Shown piece by piece: positions 17,160-25,857 of a DNA stretch of 57,519 bases. The notes under the pieces were generated by a model. The model worked only from the letters and a program-made list of their open reading frames with translations. It was not told where the DNA came from and searched no databases. The translations under genes and the position numbers were made by a program. Source of the DNA: Deltaproteobacteria bacterium (GTDB taxonomy: Bacteria > Myxococcota_A > Polyangia > Polyangiales > Sandaracinaceae); contig JAFLCL010000024.1 in NCBI GenBank assembly GCA_017303575.1, forward strand, positions 1 to 57,519. Direction: 5' to 3'. Numbering within the stretch: the first letter of the stretch is position 1; each line of letters begins with the position of its first letter.

Positions 17160-17603
17160 TCAGCTCGTCGCGAGCACGAGTCGCGCGAACGTGGTCGAAG
17201 AGCTCGGCGACCCGTCTCTGTAGGTCGATGCTGGCGGCCGAGCGATGACCGCCCGCAATCGACGCTCCGCCTCCTCGAGCAGCGATCCCTCGTGCGCCCC
17301 ATCGAATCGCGCGCCGCTCACGACTTCTGCGTAGGTCGAGTCGGTGCAGCGCGCGAGGCACACGAGGGTGCAGCCGATGATTTCCTGCAGATCACGTGCG
17401 TAGACCGATCCGCAGAGCGACGCATGCGCACTGACCGCCAGTCCGGTCACCAACGGATCGAGCACTCCGCACAGCTCCGACTCGTACTGATTCGCGACGT
17501 GTCGCAGCGCGAGCGGATCGCCGGTCGTTCCATCGGTCACGAGCCGCGCACACTCCTCGAACGACTCGATTGGAAGTCGACAGGCACGTGCGACCTTGGG
17601 CAC
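17160..17603 (-). CDS. Hypothetical Cys-containing 147-aa protein
   Basis: Codon use is strongly GC-rich at third positions in this frame, so I take it as real. The protein is mostly helical and soluble, with six Cys (ACRL, ECARL, ELCGVL, ASLCGS, IGCTLVCLARC region) and no signal peptide. I do not recognise it. It lies 118 bases downstream of the S55 peptidase stop, on the same strand. Confidence 0.6.
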   Translation of the reverse strand: MPKVARACRLPIESFEECARLVTDGTTGDPLALRHVANQYESELCGVLDPLVTGLAVSAHASLCGSVYARDLQEIIGCTLVCLARCTDSTYAEVVSGARFDGAHEGSLLEEAERRLRAVIARPPASTYRDGSPSSSTTFARLVLATS

Positions 17604-17721
17604 TCCGGGAGAAACCGACGCACGAGAGCCGCCACCAGCGGGAGGCGCGCACTGTCCGTCGGAGCTTCGTGCATCGCGACCCTGACGAGCCGCTGCGTGA
17701 TCTCGTCGGCGAGCAGCTCGC

Positions 17722-19632
17722 TCAGCGTGCGACGCGGCGGACGTTGAGCTCGATGCGCGCGGCGCCGCTCAGCACGAGGTCCGTCGTGAACGCGCGGCGC
17801 ACGTGCGTCTGGAACGCGCGCACGCTATCGGAGTCGGTCGTGCTCTGCATCGCGTCGAGCACCGACAGCGGCACCGCGCGCGCGACGTGTCCGGGTGTGC
17901 GTACGCCGCGGCCGGGCAGGCGCGTCGAGAGCACGAGCTCCGTCGCGCCGTAGCGGTTGCGCACGGCCTCGAGGATGTCCTCGAGGCTGCGCGGTTCGGG
18001 GCGCTCGATCTCTGCCTCCGGGCCGGGCTGGACGAGGATCTGGATCGCTTGTCCCGCCGCGCTCTCGGGCACCATCACGCTCAAGCGTCGCACGCTCTCG
18101 TCGCCCGACCATCGACGCAAGACCACGCGCACCTCGACGGGCTCACCGGGGTTCACCTCCGTCGCGTCGACCGAGGCGTCCACGATCTCCGCCGTGTCGT
18201 GCGCGAAGCGCACCGAGATGTCGACGTCCACGCTGCGCACACGCGCGTCGCGGAACGGGTTGGCGTACGCGACCTCGAGGAGATCGAACGCGCGGATGTG
18301 CGAGAGCGCGCTCGGGCTCGCAGCGCCCGTGGAGGCGAAGCCGCGATCGACGAGCTCGATCGGCTGCGCGATGCCCTCGATGTCCACGCGACTGCGGGCC
18401 TCGAACATCACGTAGTCGTTGTCCGCCGCGATCGCCTTCACAGCGCTCTGGATCGATCCGCCCACGATCATCGGCGTGATCGCGCGGTGGCTCGCGACCT
18501 CGAAGCTCCACTCCGTGCGCTGCTCCGTCGGCAGGCCCGACACGCGCAGGTGCACGGGGATCATCGCGGGCGCGATGTTCGTGTCGACGACGATCGCCGC
18601 CTGACGGTCCTGCGTCATCGTGCCGAGCGGCGCGACGGCCTCGGCGATCTTGAACGAGCGCTGGAAGCTCGCGAGCACGTGGAGCACACGCGCCACGGCC
18701 GTCGGAAAACCCGTCTCACCCGCCTCGACCATCGGATGCCCGAACGCGACGAGCCTGTTGCCCTCCACGTGCGTGACGGTGCCGACCACGGTGCTCGCCA
18801 CGTCGCCGCGCGCGAGCGTGACGGCGAGCGCACCTCCATCGACGAACTGCGGCGCGGGCGCGGTGCTCGGAGGCGCTTGTCCCGCACCGCCGGCCTGCAG
18901 CACGTCGAGACCATACGGCTCGAGGTGGGACTGCCACTGCCGCAGCACCTCGGGATCGAGGCCACCCACGAGCAGCGGCGTCGACGCGGGCATCAGCTGC
19001 GTGCCATCGGCCAGCGCGATGCGCTCACGCGGCCTCTCTTCCATCGCGCTCAGCGCGTGACGCGGCGTGGTCCCGAGGTACGGCGACACGCCGCGCGGCA
19101 GCGTGCGCGCGGCAACACGCGTCGAGCGCTCCGGGCTCTCCGAACCCACACGCGCCAAAGGCGTCGCGCCGGGGAAGGAGCCCACGCGCGGCGTGCGGCG
19201 CAGCTCGCGCATCATGTTCTCGATCGGCGTCACGCCCGCGACAGGATGACGACCGAACGGCCAGCCGTACGCGTACGCGCCGATCAAGCGATCGTTCAAG
19301 AAGATCGGGCTCCCGCTCATGCCGCCCACCGTCGTCGCGTCCGTGAGGATGGGGTGCGTGGTGCGGATGAGGATCAGATCCTGATCGGGACGGAACTGAT
19401 GGAGGACGTCGATGACCTCCACCTCGAAGCGCTCGGGCTGCGTGCCGCGGAACACGGTGAGCCCATAGCCGCGCATCCCCGCCTGGATCTCGCTGACGGG
19501 CATGAACGTCGAGGTGCGCACCTGCGCGAGCGCGCGCTGGATCGCGCTGTCCGGCAAGACCGAGGGCAGGGCGAGCGCCAGGACGATCGCCGTGAGCGCA
19601 GCGACGAAGCGAGACGTGGGACGCGAAGACAT
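17722..19632 (-). CDS. SpoIVB-type S55 serine peptidase family protein
   Basis: This 636-residue protein starts at ATG 19632 with a signal peptide ending near RALAQ. The S55 signature TVGGMSGSPI is at residues 102-110, with S106 the likely nucleophile by analogy with GMSGSP in SpoIVB. The N-terminal IQAGMRGYGLTVFRG and the middle VEGNRLVAFGHPM fit the family. In Bacillus SpoIVB triggers the SpoIVFB protease in sigma-K signalling; here a periplasmic or surface peptidase is inferred. The long C-terminal beta region is extra relative to SpoIVB. Confidence 0.86.
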   Translation of the reverse strand: MSSRPTSRFVAALTAIVLALALPSVLPDSAIQRALAQVRTSTFMPVSEIQAGMRGYGLTVFRGTQPERFEVEVIDVLHQFRPDQDLILIRTTHPILTDATTVGGMSGSPIFLNDRLIGAYAYGWPFGRHPVAGVTPIENMMRELRRTPRVGSFPGATPLARVGSESPERSTRVAARTLPRGVSPYLGTTPRHALSAMEERPRERIALADGTQLMPASTPLLVGGLDPEVLRQWQSHLEPYGLDVLQAGGAGQAPPSTAPAPQFVDGGALAVTLARGDVASTVVGTVTHVEGNRLVAFGHPMVEAGETGFPTAVARVLHVLASFQRSFKIAEAVAPLGTMTQDRQAAIVVDTNIAPAMIPVHLRVSGLPTEQRTEWSFEVASHRAITPMIVGGSIQSAVKAIAADNDYVMFEARSRVDIEGIAQPIELVDRGFASTGAASPSALSHIRAFDLLEVAYANPFRDARVRSVDVDISVRFAHDTAEIVDASVDATEVNPGEPVEVRVVLRRWSGDESVRRLSVMVPESAAGQAIQILVQPGPEAEIERPEPRSLEDILEAVRNRYGATELVLSTRLPGRGVRTPGHVARAVPLSVLDAMQSTTDSDSVRAFQTHVRRAFTTDLVLSGAARIELNVRRVAR

Positions 19633-19672
19633 CGAGAGGGCGAGGCTACACCACGACAGCCTGCGGGGCGTG

Positions 19673-20101
19673 TCAGCGCGCGTCAGGATCGCGGAGCAGG
19701 TTGCGGAACGGGCGGCGATTCTTCCAGCGATACGCGCCGAAGTCGCGACGATCGGTCGAGAGGATGTCGCCTCGGCCTCGCTCCTCCGCGACGATGACGA
19801 GGGACGCATCCGCGAGGTCCATGGGCAACGCGCGGTACTTTTCCATCAGCGCTCGCATGCGTGGCACGTGCCGCTCCTCGAGCGCGTGGAGGGAGAGAGC
19901 GCCCCTCTCGACGCTCGCGACGAAGCGTTCCTGCGCGTCCGGTCCGAGCCGGGAGAGCAGCAGGTGACACGTCTCCGTGAGCACGGGCCACGTGGAGATC
20001 AGTGGCTCCTTCAGCTCCGCGAGCGCGCGGCGCGCCGAGGGGTGCCAGCGGTCGCGCGGGTTCGCGAGGGCGACGAAGAAGCCGGTGTCGGCGAGGATCA
20101 T
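19673..20101 (-). CDS. PIN-domain toxin (VapC-like)
   Basis: This 142-residue protein has a complete PIN layout: D5 in MILADTGFF, E in LTETCHLLL, D in MDLADASLV and D in STDRRDFGAYRW. It is expected to be a Mg-dependent RNase. Its ATG overlaps the antitoxin stop by 4 bases. A strong palindrome upstream of the antitoxin supports a self-regulated toxin-antitoxin operon. Confidence 0.9.
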   Translation of the reverse strand: MILADTGFFVALANPRDRWHPSARRALAELKEPLISTWPVLTETCHLLLSRLGPDAQERFVASVERGALSLHALEERHVPRMRALMEKYRALPMDLADASLVIVAEERGRGDILSTDRRDFGAYRWKNRRPFRNLLRDPDAR

Positions 20102-20448
20102 CGGCTCGCTCTGGGGCGGCGCCCGCGCGATGACGCCGGCCGCGCTGCTTGCCGCTCGCTCGCGTCCTCTGGCCCGTGGGTCGGCATCGCCTCGCGTACA
20201 TGGTCCTTCGAGAAGTCGAGGTAGCTCTTGTACTCGGCCGCGAGATCGCGTGGTCCCGCCGCGCAGCCTACGAACCCCGTCTCCGCGAAGAGCTCCTGAG
20301 CCCGCGAGCGACCGTCCTGGTCGAGGCGCTGGTGGTACTGCTCGATCGCAGTCACGAGGACGGCCGTCGTGGTCTGCCCCGTGCGGCGCCGGATGTCGTC
20401 GAGCTTGCGCGCGAGTGAGGCGTCGAGCCGAGCGTTGATACGGGCCAT
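20098..20448 (-). CDS. RHH antitoxin
   Basis: This 116-residue protein starts with MARINARLDASLARKLDDI, a ribbon-helix-helix N-terminus (beta strand then helix), followed by GQTTTAVLVTAIEQY as the second helix. The C-terminal half (AAEYKSYLDFSKDHV) should wrap the PIN toxin. ATG 20448 is preferred because the alternative ATG at 20454 lies inside the palindromic operator just upstream. Confidence 0.85.
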   Translation of the reverse strand: MARINARLDASLARKLDDIRRRTGQTTTAVLVTAIEQYHQRLDQDGRSRAQELFAETGFVGCAAGPRDLAAEYKSYLDFSKDHVREAMPTHGPEDASERQAARPASSRGRRPRASR

Positions 20449-20449
20449 C

Positions 20450-20468
20450 GTCATACGCAGCGTATGAC
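20450..20468. promoter_or_regulatory. Perfect palindromic operator of the RHH/PIN operon
   Basis: The sequence GTCATACGCAGCGTATGAC has two 8-base arms with a 3-base centre and no mismatch. It directly abuts the antitoxin start. RHH antitoxins bind short palindromes at their own promoters, so this is the probable autoregulatory operator. Confidence 0.8.
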
Positions 20469-20515
20469 ATGCGCCGCGGCGGGTCGCACACTGACGCGCT
20501 CGCCTCACCGGTCGG

Positions 20516-21322
20516 TCAGTCGCAGGGCAGCTCGCGACCGCCGCAGATGCCTGTGCGCGTGACGGCGCCTCGGTCGGTGAGGTCGGCCATCTCCTCGCAG
20601 CGCTGCGACGGTGGACAGTCCCAGTCGTCCGTGCACGGCAGCGCGCAGGCGTGGCACTCGTGCGAGGAGCTGAACTCGCACCAACCACTTCCGCACGAAG
20701 GATCTTCTTGCACGCCGTACACGCCCGAGGCGATGCCATCGAAGCTCGCCGCACAGCGACCTTCCGGGTCGACGGGCGGATCGATCGACACGCACATCGA
20801 CGACGCTGCGTCGCACGCGAGGTAGTTGCGGCCGCTCGGCTCGAAGCCCTGCGGCGGTTGGCACTCGTCGTCGGTGGTGCACGGATCGCCGGGCCGACTC
20901 GCCTCGGTCTCTTCACACCAGAGGGTCCAGTCGGCTTCTCGCAGGAACGTCACGGTCGGCACCCGGTCGCTGCAGCCCTCGGTGCAGCGTCCGAGCTCGC
21001 GTCGCGGGCACATCCCTGTCCACGACGCGCACGGGACTGGCGCATGGATCTGCTCCCAGACGACGCCGTCGATGCACGTCACGCCGAAGAAGCAGTCGTA
21101 GTGACACGACGGATCGAAGGTGTCGGGCCTTCCCGGTGGACCTGTGTCGACCGACGGATCGAAGGTGTCGGGCGTTCCCGCTGGACCTGTGTCGACCGAC
21201 GGATCGACAGGCCCGGCGTCCACGCCCAACGCGTCGACGGCCGCATCGCCCGGATCGTCGTCCTCGTCACAGGAGACGCAGAGCACCGCCATCACGAGCG
21301 CAAGTGAAGCCCATCGCCACAT
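20516..21322 (-). CDS. Cys-rich lipoprotein with Pro/Asp repeat linker
   Basis: This 268-residue protein has the lipobox AVLCVSC. An N-terminal linker contains 15-residue repeats (DPSVDTGPPGRPDTF). A Cys-rich domain with about 20 Cys follows, including DECQPPQGF and DWDCPPSQRCEE blocks like those of Myxococcota Dickkopf-like surface proteins. It probably has many disulphides and lies on the outer envelope. Function unknown. Confidence 0.8.
   Translation of the reverse strand: MWRWASLALVMAVLCVSCDEDDDPGDAAVDALGVDAGPVDPSVDTGPAGTPDTFDPSVDTGPPGRPDTFDPSCHYDCFFGVTCIDGVVWEQIHAPVPCASWTGMCPRRELGRCTEGCSDRVPTVTFLREADWTLWCEETEASRPGDPCTTDDECQPPQGFEPSGRNYLACDAASSMCVSIDPPVDPEGRCAASFDGIASGVYGVQEDPSCGSGWCEFSSSHECHACALPCTDDWDCPPSQRCEEMADLTDRGAVTRTGICGGRELPCD
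21108..21211. repeat. 45-bp in-frame tandem repeat
   Basis: Two complete 45-base units (21108-21152 and 21153-21197) differ at two positions, followed by a partial third. They encode the 15-residue linker repeat of the surrounding lipoprotein on the minus strand. The high identity implies recent duplication and a tract prone to length change. Confidence 0.9.
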
Positions 21323-21422
21323 GCGGTGAGCATGACCGAGGAAACACCCGCGGGGGAAGCCGCCGATCGCACCCCGAGCGCCGCAGCACGCCCCAGCCCC
21401 GGCCAGCTCACTCCGCTCCAGC

Positions 21423-21881
21423 TCACTCAGCAGGCGAGAGCGCCGAGAGATCGAGCAGATCGAAGAGGGCCTGCAGGTTGAACGGCTTCACCAAGAGACC
21501 GATCGCACCGACGATCATCGCGGACGCGCGGAGCTCAGCGGACTCGTTCGTCGCCATCAGCACCACCTGCGCGGCTGGATGATCTTCGCGGATCTTCCGC
21601 GCGAGCTCGAGGCCGCTCTGCCCGGGCAGCGCCTCGCTCACGAGCACCAGCCCGGCGTTCCACTGCGACATCAACGTGAGCGCCGCGTCGGGCGAGCTCG
21701 TCGCGACGACACGCGAGCCGCGCTCGGTGAGCGTGCGCGCGACGCGCGTCTGTACCTCGGGATCGTGGTCCACCACGACGACGTCGCGTGCCTGCGTCGA
21801 GCTGACCTCGCGGCTCGCCCTCGAGTCCTTGGGGGGCAGCGGCTGGGTGGGCGCGTCGTGGATGGCGGGGTCGTACTTCAT
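21423..21881 (-). CDS. Receiver-domain protein lacking the phospho-Asp
   Basis: This 152-residue protein has a 30-residue Pro/charged N-terminus and one receiver domain. The acidic pocket (VVVDHD, residues 35-40) and the conserved Lys (LLVKPF, K132) are present. The phosphoacceptor position reads LVLVSEALPG, so Ser82 replaces Asp. The Thr switch position also looks changed (VLMAT). It is therefore probably a pseudo-receiver working by protein contacts or by a different signal. There is no output domain. Confidence 0.85.
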   Translation of the reverse strand: MKYDPAIHDAPTQPLPPKDSRASREVSSTQARDVVVVDHDPEVQTRVARTLTERGSRVVATSSPDAALTLMSQWNAGLVLVSEALPGQSGLELARKIREDHPAAQVVLMATNESAELRASAMIVGAIGLLVKPFNLQALFDLLDLSALSPAE

Positions 21882-21988
21882 GGCCTGACTTCAGAGTCCC
21901 GAACGCTGACTTCGGGCGAACGACGGAACGATCGGACGATGTTCCGGGCGCTGGACAACCGCGCTCGAAGCTTCGTCGTTCCTCCACG

Positions 21989-22003
21989 CGCGTCACTGAC
22001 GCG
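21989..22003. promoter_or_regulatory. Inverted repeat in the divergent intergenic region
   Basis: CGCGTCACTGACGCG is a perfect 7+1+7 palindrome between the pseudo-receiver gene and the TetR gene. Position and symmetry suggest a protein-binding site, but no regulator can be assigned. The rest of 21882-22208 shows only this and the TetR-type site. Confidence 0.4.
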
Positions 22004-22169
22004 TGTCTCGGAACCAGCGCCCCTCTTGATGGCGTGGACCGAGTATGGGGGACCGATCCACCTCCTGCAACGGGCGGTCGGTGACGGCGGCGTAGCCCTT
22101 TCGCATCGAGCCGGGCTCCCTTCGCACTCCTTCACACGCCCCGTGCTTGCGCCTCCGAGACGTCATGAT

Positions 22170-22187
22170 ACGGAATGAACGTTCCGT
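22170..22187. promoter_or_regulatory. Predicted TetR-family operator 1
   Basis: The site ACGGAATGAACGTTCCGT is a palindrome apart from its flanking core positions and lies 22 bases before the TetR start. The 14-base core CGGAATGAACGTTC recurs exactly at 22887-22900 before the SDR gene. This shared element is the likely binding site of the adjacent TetR regulator. Confidence 0.8.
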
Positions 22188-22208
22188 CCGCGCACGAACG
22201 CTGACCTC

Positions 22209-22814
22209 ATGAGCACTCCCCGCACCCAGAGCCGAGATCACGAGCGAGAGGCCTCCGCCGAGAAGCGAGCGGCCATCCTCGCGGCGGCGCTCGAGCTCTT
22301 CGCGGAGCGCGGCTTCCACGGCACGGCCGTCCCGCTGGTGGCCGAGAAGGCCAAGGTCGGCGCCGGCACGATCTACCGCTACTTCGACAGCAAGGAAGCA
22401 CTGGTCAACGCCGTCTACCAGAACGAGAAGCGCCAGATGCTCGACGCGCTGCTCGCCGAGTTCCCGTTCGACAAGCCGCACCGCGAGCAATTCCGCGTGT
22501 TCTTCCTGCGCATGGCTGCCTACGCGAAGAAACAGCCGCTCTCGGTGCGCTTCATGGAGCTGCACCACCACCAGGCCTACCTCGACGACGCGAGCCGCCA
22601 CCTCGAGGAGCACGGCAACACGATGATCGAGGCCGCGATCCACTCCGGCATCCAGGCCGAGGCGCTGAAGGATCTGCCGGTGCAGACGCTGATCGCCGTC
22701 GTCTGGGGCGTCTTCCTCGGCGTGCTCCGCGGCTGGAGCGAGGGCCGCCTCGAGCTGAACGACAAGACGCTGATCCCCATCGAGCAGTGCCTCTGGGAGG
22801 CCATCCGCAGGTAG
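22209..22814 (+). CDS. TetR/AcrR-family transcriptional regulator
   Basis: This 201-residue protein has an N-terminal TetR HTH: ILAAALELFAERGFHGTAV followed by AKVGAGTIYRYFDSKEAL (residues 21-62). The helical ligand domain carries MELHHHQAYLDD. It is expected to repress until a small ligand binds. Identical core operators before this gene and before the SDR gene (22887-22900) imply autoregulation and control of the SDR. A terminator follows. Confidence 0.93.
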   Translation: MSTPRTQSRDHEREASAEKRAAILAAALELFAERGFHGTAVPLVAEKAKVGAGTIYRYFDSKEALVNAVYQNEKRQMLDALLAEFPFDKPHREQFRVFFLRMAAYAKKQPLSVRFMELHHHQAYLDDASRHLEEHGNTMIEAAIHSGIQAEALKDLPVQTLIAVVWGVFLGVLRGWSEGRLELNDKTLIPIEQCLWEAIRR

Positions 22815-22855
22815 GCCGTTCGATGGCAGCTGCCCAGCGCGTCCACCTTCTCACG

Positions 22856-22873
22856 AGCCCTCGCGGGCTTTTT
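22856..22873 (+). terminator. Intrinsic terminator after the TetR gene
   Basis: AGCCC and GGGCT pair around a TCGC loop and run directly into five T. The hairpin lies 42 bases after the TetR stop and ahead of the SDR promoter region, so the regulator and the SDR are likely separate transcripts. Confidence 0.8.
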
Positions 22874-22886
22874 CTCGGCTGCGATG

Positions 22887-22905
22887 CGGAATGAACGTTC
22901 ATCCC
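22887..22905. promoter_or_regulatory. Predicted TetR-family operator 2
   Basis: CGGAATGAACGTTCATCC contains the perfect 12-base palindrome ATGAACGTTCAT. It shares 14 identical bases with the site before the TetR gene. It stands about 100 bases upstream of the SDR start and should mediate repression of that gene. Confidence 0.8.
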
Positions 22906-23003
22906 ACGAACCTGATTCTGTCCCCAGCCATCCCCGCTCCATCCCCACTCGCTCCCGTTTGCTCCCCAGCCATCCCCCACTCGTCCCCAAGGAGACCCCA
23001 GCC

Positions 23004-23891
23004 ATGAAGAAGATCATCCTCGTCACCGGCGCGACCGCAGGCATCGGCAAGGCAACCGCCCTTCATCTCCACGCCGCCGGCCACCAGGTGATCGCCACCG
23101 GCAGGAACGAGAAGGCGCTCGCCGAGCTGAAGGCCGCGGGCCTCCAGGCGATCGCGCTCGACGTGACGAGCCAGGCGTCGATCGACGCGGCCAAGCTCGA
23201 GGTGGATCGCCTCTCGAGCGGTCACGGGCTCGACGTGCTCGTGAACAACGCCGGCTACGGCCTCTTCGGGCCGGTCGAGGAGCTGTCGGACGCCGACGTA
23301 CGCGCGCAGTTCGACACCAACGTCTTCGGCCTGCTCGCCGTCACCCGCGCGTTCGTGCCCGCGATGCGCAAGCGCGGATCGGGCCGCGTCATCAACGTCT
23401 CGAGCGTGGGCGGCCGCATGGTGTTCCCGCTCGGCGGCGTCTACCACGCGACGAAGTTCGCCCTCGAGGCGCTGACGACGGCGCTCCGCATGGAGCTCCA
23501 CCAGTTCGGCATCCGCGTGTCGGTGATCGAGCCTGGCTACATCAAGACCGAGTTCACCTCGACCACCATGAGCCTCCTCCGCAAGTACGTGCGCGACGAC
23601 TCGCCGTACGCGGCGGCGCTGCAGGTGGGCGCGAGCGCCGAAGAAGGTCTCGCGGGCCTCGCGGTCGGTCCCGAGAGCGTCGCGCGCGCGATCGAGCACG
23701 CAGCGACCTCGCGCTGGCCCCGCGCTCGCTACGTCGCGCCGTTCTACAACGCGGCCGGCCCGTGGCTGATGCGCCTGCTCCCGACGTGGCTCACCGACTG
23801 GGCGTTCCGTCGCATCTCGGGCTTGAACGCGGCCCCGCGCCTCGTTGCGCCGAGCTCCACGGAGGGGGCGATCGCGAGCCGCGCGACATGA
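23004..23891 (+). CDS. Short-chain dehydrogenase/reductase
   Basis: This 295-residue classical SDR has the cofactor motif TGATAGIG (8-15), NNAG (81-84), a catalytic Ser in NVSSVGG (S133/S134), Y147-x3-K151 in YHATK, and the PGYIKTEF segment. These enzymes oxidise or reduce alcohols and ketones with NAD(P). The length and C-terminal helices suit lipid or retinol-type SDRs. A strong ribosome site (AAGGAG) precedes the ATG. It is predicted to be under the TetR regulator upstream. A long C-rich leader precedes it. Confidence 0.93.
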   Translation: MKKIILVTGATAGIGKATALHLHAAGHQVIATGRNEKALAELKAAGLQAIALDVTSQASIDAAKLEVDRLSSGHGLDVLVNNAGYGLFGPVEELSDADVRAQFDTNVFGLLAVTRAFVPAMRKRGSGRVINVSSVGGRMVFPLGGVYHATKFALEALTTALRMELHQFGIRVSVIEPGYIKTEFTSTTMSLLRKYVRDDSPYAAALQVGASAEEGLAGLAVGPESVARAIEHAATSRWPRARYVAPFYNAAGPWLMRLLPTWLTDWAFRRISGLNAAPRLVAPSSTEGAIASRAT

Positions 23892-24050
23892 GCGTCTCGA
23901 GCTCGTCGCTCACGTACGGAAGAGACGCACCGTGGGAAACACAGCGCGAAGCCGCGAGGACCAGCTCGGGAACGCCCGCGGGCCACGAGCCTTGCGAAGT
24001 AGTGTGATCGCCTCTGTCACAAGCGTTCGCTCGCGCTGATACTCGGCGCC

Positions 24051-25811
24051 GTGAGCAGCGAGAAGACCACCGTGGCACGACGCGAGCGAGCCTCGATCCG
24101 CCGCATCCTCCGGCTCGCGCGACCCGAGTGGCGAGGGCTCGCGCTGGGCACCGTGTTCCTCGCGATCTCGAGCGCCGCAGGGCTCGTCTATCCGCGCGGC
24201 ATCCAGTACCTCCTCGATGGAGCGCTCGGCGATCCGAGCGGCGCGAGCATCGATCGGGCCGCGATCTTCATGGTGATCGTGCTCGCGATCCAGGCCGTCA
24301 CCACGGCGCTCCGCTACTCCCTCTTCACCACGGCAGGCGAGCGTGTCGTCGCGCGCCTGCGCCGTGATCTCTACGCCGCGATCCTCTCGCAAGAGATCGC
24401 GTTCTTCGACGAGCGCAAGACGGGCGAGCTCACCTCGCGGCTCTCGTCCGACACCGCCGTGCTGCAGAACGGCGTGAGCGTGAACATCTCGATGGCGCTG
24501 CGGAACGTGGCGACGGCCCTCGGCGGCATCGGCCTCCTCTTCTACACGTCGCCGCGCCTCACTCTCGTGATGCTCGCGGTGGTGCCGCCCATCGCCTTCG
24601 GCGCCGTCACGTACGGCAAGCGGCTGCGCACGCTGTCGCGGGACGTGCAGGACGCGCTCGCGTCCTCGAGCGACGTGGCGGAGGAGTCGATCGCGGGCAT
24701 GCGCACCGTGCGCGCGTTCGGCGCGGAGCCAGCCGAGGTGGCTCGCTACGGCCGCGCGGTGGACCGCAGCTTCGAGCTCGCCAAGCGCCGCATCCAGCTC
24801 GGCGCGATCTTCTCGATGTTCGCCTCGTTCCTCGGCTTCGCGGCCGCGGCGCTGGTGCTCTGGTACGGCGGCCACCTGGTGCTCGAGGGCGTGATGACGG
24901 TGGGTGAGCTCACCGCGTTCCTCGTCTACACGATCCTCGTCGCCGTCTCGCTCGGCGCGCTCACCGATCTGTGGACGGACTTCAGCAAGGCCGTGGGCGC
25001 GGCGGAGCGCATCTTCGAGCTCCTCGATCGCGCGCCCGCCATGGCCGCGGGCGGAGATCGTCCCGCGATCACGAAGGGACGCCTCTCGTTCGACGACGTC
25101 AGCTTCGCGTACCCCACGCGACTCGACGCGCCGGTGCTCAAGGGCCTCACGCTCGACATCTCGCCCGGCGAGATCGTGGCGGTGGTGGGCCCGTCGGGCG
25201 CGGGCAAGTCCACGCTCGCGGCGCTGCTCTCGCGCCTCTACGACCCGAGCAGCGGTGTGGTGCGGCTCGATGGCACCGATCTCCGCGAGCTCGATCCCGA
25301 GTGGCTGCGCCGGCAGATCGGCATCGTGTCGCAGGAGCCGATCCTCTTCTCGACCAGCATCGAAGAGAACGTGCGCTACGGGCGACGCACCGCCACGCGT
25401 GAAGAGGTGGAGCGCGCGTGCGAGGTGGCCAACGCGCGCACGTTCATCGAGCGCTTCCCCGAGGGCTTCGCGACCTCGGTGGGCGAGCGCGGCGTGCAGC
25501 TCTCGGGTGGACAGAAGCAGCGCGTCGCGATCGCGCGCGCGGTGCTGAAGGATCCGCGCATCCTCGTCCTCGACGAGGCCACGAGCGCGCTCGACGCCGA
25601 GAGCGAGCACCTCGTGAAGGAAGCGCTCGATCGCCTGATGCACGGGCGCACCACGCTGATCATCGCGCACCGTCTCTCCACCGTACGCGACGCCGACCGC
25701 GTGCTCGTGATCGACGGCGGCGCGATCGCGCAGTCCGGCACGCACGAGGAGCTGATGGCGAGAGACGGCCTCTACAAGCGCCTCGTCGAGCGCCAGCTCG
25801 AAGCCGCCTGA
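24051..25811 (+). CDS. ABC exporter half-transporter (ABCB/MsbA-like)
   Basis: This 586-residue protein starts at GTG. It has six membrane helices in the first 300 residues, a coupling region, and a complete nucleotide-binding domain: Walker A GPSGAGKST (about 381-389), Q-loop IVSQEPILFS, signature LSGGQKQR (about 484), Walker B ILVLDEAT and switch IAHRLS. It should work as a homodimer to export lipids, peptides or drugs. Stand-alone; no partner subunit is seen nearby. Confidence 0.93.
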   Translation: MSSEKTTVARRERASIRRILRLARPEWRGLALGTVFLAISSAAGLVYPRGIQYLLDGALGDPSGASIDRAAIFMVIVLAIQAVTTALRYSLFTTAGERVVARLRRDLYAAILSQEIAFFDERKTGELTSRLSSDTAVLQNGVSVNISMALRNVATALGGIGLLFYTSPRLTLVMLAVVPPIAFGAVTYGKRLRTLSRDVQDALASSSDVAEESIAGMRTVRAFGAEPAEVARYGRAVDRSFELAKRRIQLGAIFSMFASFLGFAAAALVLWYGGHLVLEGVMTVGELTAFLVYTILVAVSLGALTDLWTDFSKAVGAAERIFELLDRAPAMAAGGDRPAITKGRLSFDDVSFAYPTRLDAPVLKGLTLDISPGEIVAVVGPSGAGKSTLAALLSRLYDPSSGVVRLDGTDLRELDPEWLRRQIGIVSQEPILFSTSIEENVRYGRRTATREEVERACEVANARTFIERFPEGFATSVGERGVQLSGGQKQRVAIARAVLKDPRILVLDEATSALDAESEHLVKEALDRLMHGRTTLIIAHRLSTVRDADRVLVIDGGAIAQSGTHEELMARDGLYKRLVERQLEAA

Positions 25812-25857
25812 TCCCAGCCGCCGTGCTCGAGGCGGGGCTCCGAACGGACGAGAGAGC

